Shown: piece by piece, positions 33,318 through 37,134 of the stretch
How positions within the stretch are numbered: the stretch's first letter is position 1
Layout: every line of letters begins with the position of its first letter
NCBI GenBank assembly: GCA_009783315.1
Contig: WRHI01000019.1
Coordinates: forward strand, 1-37,134
Source of the DNA: Peptococcaceae bacterium
GTDB lineage: Bacteria; Bacillota; Desulfitobacteriia; Desulfitobacteriales; Syntrophobotulaceae
Length of the DNA: 37,134 nucleotides
Direction: 5' to 3'
Notes under the pieces: generated by a model
The model's input: only the letters and a program-made list of their open reading frames with translations
Database searches by the model: none
What the model was told of the DNA's origin: nothing
Translations under genes and position numbers: made by a program

Positions 33318-33950
33318 ATGAACCTTGTTTTATTCGTTTTTCCTTTGTTGCTTTCCGGTTTGTTGGGCAGCATCCCCAGCGCCTATCTTGTCGGCAAATG
33401 CCGGGGTATTGACATACGCAACTATGGAAGCGGCAATATGGGAGCCACCAATACCATGCGCGTCCTGGGCCGGAGATGGGGGTTTTTTGTCTTAGGCGCT
33501 GATGTCCTCAAAGGTTTTATGGCTTGCTGGTTCGTCTCTCTCGCTTGGGGAAACTTAGGCGCTGCTTGGGGCCATTGGGGTGCTGTGTTGGGCGGCGTTA
33601 TCGCCTTTATTACCCACGACTGGAATCCCTGGTTTAAGTTCAAGCCGGTGGGCAAAGGCGTATCTTGCGCCTTGGGATCAGCTTTGTTTGCGGTTCCGAT
33701 TGCGATGCTCATCGGACTCGTCTCATTTCTTTTAACTGTTTTCATTTCGCGTTATATTTCTCTGGCATCTCTGAGCGCCGCATTGACTGTCTTAATCTTA
33801 TCGTTTGTTTTCGCAACCCCAACGCCGTATAGAATCTTTGTTGTTGTTGCCGTATGCTTCATCGTTTTGAGACACAAGGAAAATCTCAAGCGGCTCCGCG
33901 CCGGCACCGAACCTCGTCTGCAATGGGGAAAGAAGGAAATTGACAATTAA
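33318..33950 (+). CDS. plsY: Acyl-phosphate glycerol-3-phosphate acyltransferase
   Basis: LLGSIPSAYLVGK, DIRNYGSGNMGATNTMRVLG, KFKPVGKGVSCALGS. Confidence 0.95.
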   Translation: MNLVLFVFPLLLSGLLGSIPSAYLVGKCRGIDIRNYGSGNMGATNTMRVLGRRWGFFVLGADVLKGFMACWFVSLAWGNLGAAWGHWGAVLGGVIAFITHDWNPWFKFKPVGKGVSCALGSALFAVPIAMLIGLVSFLLTVFISRYISLASLSAALTVLILSFVFATPTPYRIFVVVAVCFIVLRHKENLKRLRAGTEPRLQWGKKEIDN

Positions 33951-33985
33951 CAATGGACAATTATCAATGGACAATGGACAATGAG
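33942..33985. repeat. Heptamer array (ATGGACA), left arm, overlapping the plsY stop
   Basis: caattaacaatggacaattatcaatggacaatggacaatg. Confidence 0.9.
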
Positions 33986-34039
33986 GAACAGGAGACAATG
34001 AGGAACGAGAGGCAGTTTGTTCCTGTCGAAGATTCGTTT

Positions 34040-34105
34040 TGCCATTGTCCATTGCTTCGTCTCCTGTCTTTCATTGTCCATTGTCCATTGTCCATTGTCC
34101 ATTGA
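34040..34105. repeat. Heptamer array (TGTCCAT), right arm, just upstream of gpsA
   Basis: gccattgtccattgcttcgtctcctgtctttcattgtccattgtccattgtccattgtccattg. Confidence 0.95.
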
Positions 34106-34124
34106 ATTAAGGGGGGATTTGACT

Positions 34125-35135
34125 ATGAAGAGAGTAGCTGTATGGGGCAGCGGCAGCTGGGGAACCGCCATCGCTTATACTTTGGCGTCCGCCGGCAATA
34201 GCGTTGAATTGTCAGGGCGCAGCGAGGACGCGGAAATTATTCGCGGCATTGAGCGGGATAGGGAAAACATCCGTTTTCTGCCGGGCGTCTTTCTGCCGGA
34301 TTCTGTCCGTGCGATCACAGAGTTGTCCGGAAATACTTATGATTTTTTGTTTCTGGCTGTGCCTTCTCATGCCGTGCGGGAAGCGGCTCACCACATCAAA
34401 CCGTTTTGTTCGGCGGATACCATTGTCGTCAATTTGGCCAAAGGGTTGGAAGAGGGCAGCTGTTTGCGTTTGTCGGAAGTTGTTCAGCAGGTTTTGCCCT
34501 CTTGCCCGGTAGTCGTCCTCTCGGGACCAAGCCACGCCGAAGAGGTGGGCAGGGAAGTCGCCACCGCCGTCGTGGCCGCTTCCGCAGATGAAAAGGCGGC
34601 TGTTGCCGTTCAAGAACTCATTATGACACCTTTTTTCCGTGTTTATGTGAATTCTGATGTCGTTGGCGTTGAACTGGGCGGCGCTCTGAAAAACGTTATC
34701 GCCCTTTGTTCCGGAGCTTTGGAAGGTCGGCAGGCGACTCGCGATAACACCAAAGCGGCTTTGATCACCCGAGGTCTGACGGAAATCACACGTCTCGGCG
34801 TCGCTTTGGGAGCGCGGGAAATTACCTTTTCCGGACTGGCCGGACTGGGGGATCTTGTTGTAACTTGCACAAGTTCTCATAGCCGTAATCTGCGCGCCGG
34901 CAGAGCTTTGGCCACCGGTAAACCCTTGACACAAGTTCTTGATGAAATTGGTATGGTGGTCGAGGGCGTTCGGGCAACCCGGGCCGCTTACGAGCTTAGC
35001 CGCCGACTTAACATCTCGATGCCGATTACAGAAAAAGCCTATCAGGTTCTCTTTGAGAATGCTCCGGTGGAAAGTGTTATTCAAGAATTGATGGCCCGCA
35101 GTAAAAAACATGAACACGAAGATCTGGGCGTGTAA
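34125..35135 (+). CDS. gpsA: Glycerol-3-phosphate dehydrogenase (NAD(P)+)
   Basis: VAVWGSGSWGTAIAYTLA, VVLSGPSHAEEV, ELGGALKNVIALCSG, TFSGLAGLGDLVVTCTSSHSRN. Confidence 0.96.
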   Translation: MKRVAVWGSGSWGTAIAYTLASAGNSVELSGRSEDAEIIRGIERDRENIRFLPGVFLPDSVRAITELSGNTYDFLFLAVPSHAVREAAHHIKPFCSADTIVVNLAKGLEEGSCLRLSEVVQQVLPSCPVVVLSGPSHAEEVGREVATAVVAASADEKAAVAVQELIMTPFFRVYVNSDVVGVELGGALKNVIALCSGALEGRQATRDNTKAALITRGLTEITRLGVALGAREITFSGLAGLGDLVVTCTSSHSRNLRAGRALATGKPLTQVLDEIGMVVEGVRATRAAYELSRRLNISMPITEKAYQVLFENAPVESVIQELMARSKKHEHEDLGV

Positions 35136-35158
35136 GGAGGGAATTGGGTTCGCTCTTT

Positions 35159-36850
35159 CTATAGCGGCAACCGGGACTCTGGGCGAAGACCAATGATGTC
35201 CGGCGGCGCCATCTGCGCGTAAATCGATTGATACAGGCGATAACCCCCACTCAGATTATAGACATCAAACCCGTGCTGGGCAAGGATTCTGGCGCCGATA
35301 TACCCACGCAATCCCACTTGGCAGGTCACATAAATGGTTTTGTTCTTGTCCAGTTCCGACAGTCGCCCACGCAGTTCGTCCAAGGGAATGTTGACAAACC
35401 CGTCAATATGCCCATTTTTGTATTCAAAAGGTGTCCGGATATCGAGCAGAATCGCGCTGCCGTCCCGTGGTAAGGCCGCGACTTCGTGCCAATGGAGGTT
35501 TTTGACGGTTCCGTTCAGCAGGTTTTCTATGACATATCCCGCCATGTTGACCGGGTCTTTAGCGGAAGAATAGGGCGGCGCGTAGCACAACTCCAAACTG
35601 GTCAGATCCGCGGCGGTCATGCCGGCGCGGATAGCTGTGGCCAGAACATCGCAGCGTTTGTCGACGCCGTCAAAACCGACGATCTGCGCGCCCAGAATCT
35701 TACCGTTGTCTTTATCATACAGGACTTTAACCGACATGTTCACGGCGCCGGGATAATAACCGGCGTGGCTGGCAGAGTAGGTAAATGATTTGTCGTAATT
35801 GAGACCCAGACGCCGGGCGGTTTTTTCGTTAACGCCTGTGGCAGCGGCCGTCATATCGAACACTTTAATTATAGCGGATCCTTGGGTTCCTGTGTATTGG
35901 CTTTGGCGGCCGCAAATGTTGTCCGCCGCAATACGGCCCTGTTTGTTAGCCGGTCCGGCTAAGGGAATCATACTCTTTTGTCCGGTCACAAAATCGGTAA
36001 CTTCCACCGCGTCGCCGATGGCATAGATGTTTTCATCTGAAGTTCGCAAGAACCGATCCACCAAAATGCCGCCGCGCTCATTGACTGAGAGTCCTGCTTC
36101 CTTGGCCAAAGCGGTTTCCGGCCGGACGCCCACCGCCACAATCAGCATATCCGTCTGAAGAAGACCGCTGCCAAGCTGCAGTGTGAGACCTTTTTTTTCA
36201 GCCGTGACGCCTCTTACGCTTTCCGACAACATGAGCTTAACGCCTTTTTGTTCAATGTGGAGATGCAGGTCGCAGGCCATATCGTAATCCAGAGGCGCGA
36301 TAACTTGATCGGCCATTTCCACAATTGTGACCTCTAACTCCGCTTCTCTAAGATTTTCCGCCATTTCCACACCAATATAACCACCACCAACAACAACGGC
36401 GCTACGGGGTTTGTTCGCGGCGATAAAACGTTTGATCCGAAAGGTATCTGCCATGTTTCTCAGTGTAAATACTCTCTCCGACTCGATCTTAAATGGCATA
36501 AAAGGCTCTGCCCCTGGCGACAGAATCAGCTTGTCATAGCTCTCAGTATAGGTATCCCCCGAGTTAAGGTTTTTCACAGTGACCGCTTTGGCGCTCTTGT
36601 CAATGGCGGTCACTTCTGTGTGCACTCTGACATCCACGCAAAAACGGGCGTTAAATCTTTCCGGCGTTTGCAGCAGAAGGGCCTCTTTATCCCTAATCGC
36701 GCCGCCAATGTAATAGGGTAGGCCGCAGTTGGCAAAAGAGATATGGCCGCCTCGCTCAAACATGATAATTTCTGCCTTTTCATCCAAACGGCGCAATCTG
36801 GCCGCCGCAGAGGCGCCGCCGGCAACGCCGCCAATAATGATTGTTTTCAT
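35159..36850 (-). CDS. FAD-dependent CoA-disulfide reductase-like protein with C-terminal rhodanese domain
   Basis: IIIGGVAGGASAAARLRRL, SFANCGLPYYIGG, rhodanese LLDIRTPFEYKNGHIDGFVNIPLDELR..VTCQVGLRGY. Confidence 0.88.
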   Translation of the reverse strand: MKTIIIGGVAGGASAAARLRRLDEKAEIIMFERGGHISFANCGLPYYIGGAIRDKEALLLQTPERFNARFCVDVRVHTEVTAIDKSAKAVTVKNLNSGDTYTESYDKLILSPGAEPFMPFKIESERVFTLRNMADTFRIKRFIAANKPRSAVVVGGGYIGVEMAENLREAELEVTIVEMADQVIAPLDYDMACDLHLHIEQKGVKLMLSESVRGVTAEKKGLTLQLGSGLLQTDMLIVAVGVRPETALAKEAGLSVNERGGILVDRFLRTSDENIYAIGDAVEVTDFVTGQKSMIPLAGPANKQGRIAADNICGRQSQYTGTQGSAIIKVFDMTAAATGVNEKTARRLGLNYDKSFTYSASHAGYYPGAVNMSVKVLYDKDNGKILGAQIVGFDGVDKRCDVLATAIRAGMTAADLTSLELCYAPPYSSAKDPVNMAGYVIENLLNGTVKNLHWHEVAALPRDGSAILLDIRTPFEYKNGHIDGFVNIPLDELRGRLSELDKNKTIYVTCQVGLRGYIGARILAQHGFDVYNLSGGYRLYQSIYAQMAPPDIIGLRPESRLPL

Positions 36851-37134
36851 TTGGGTTTCTCCTTTGGCATTATGTTTTAAGGACAGTCCTCAATGTGTAA
36901 ATTATAGGGTATATTATGTTCTCTGTAAAGACCTCACATGGATCAGGGGCAGGAGGGGGCGGTGGGCACAGGGGGCGGAGGTTGGGCGGGGTGTGAGGCG
37001 CGTTCGCCAAGCCGTGCTCCGTGTCGGCGCATCTCTATGGCATCTGCGCAGAGAGCGCAAAAGTGTGTCCTGAAGTGAGTTTCGCACCGAAAGGAGGGAA
37101 AGCGCGGAAGTCACATGCTTTGTAAGAGATGAGG

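Noticed and set aside
36890-37134. GC-rich tail after the CoADR-rhodanese gene with small ORFs
   Set aside because: No recognisable domain or RNA; window ends before it can be interpreted.

Overview
The window looks like a Bacillota chromosome segment (inferred from gene families and gene order). From left to right it carries: decayed Rpn-family (PD-(D/E)XK) nuclease fragments; a YerC-like TrpR-family regulator; a histidine operon (hisZ-G-D-B-A-F-IE) followed by pcrA and ligA; a PspA / zinc-ribbon membrane protein / SPFH module; an orphan CitB-type response regulator; a CIRCE-controlled groES-groEL operon; an HDOD protein, purF and a small membrane protein on the minus strand; cmk-plsC-(ispH-S1 fusion)-SEDS-(PDZ radical SAM)-der-plsY-gpsA; and a CoA-disulfide-reductase-like/rhodanese fusion. 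The main unusual signal is a dispersed 7-bp minisatellite (ATGGACA / TGTCCAT) combined with a conserved hairpin module (AAGGCTGATATCCTTCAGCCTGTGGACCAATGG). These arrays sit at junctions inside conserved operons. Three times they occur as converging inverted pairs, two of them with perfect inverted repeats of 50-53 nt. One pair encloses a four-helix-bundle (23S-IVS/Avd-like) gene between hisD and hisB, and a 33-nt exact remnant of that gene's start sits beside another array just upstream of ligA. I propose this as a candidate repeat-bounded four-helix-bundle element. Other notable observations are two very large hairpins (about 223 and 323 nt), coding minisatellites in HisIE, PcrA and IspH-S1 linkers, the absence of hisC and hisH from the operon, a cysE fossil, and a radical SAM gene with no canonical start codon. 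All identifications come from reading the sequence; no database search was run.
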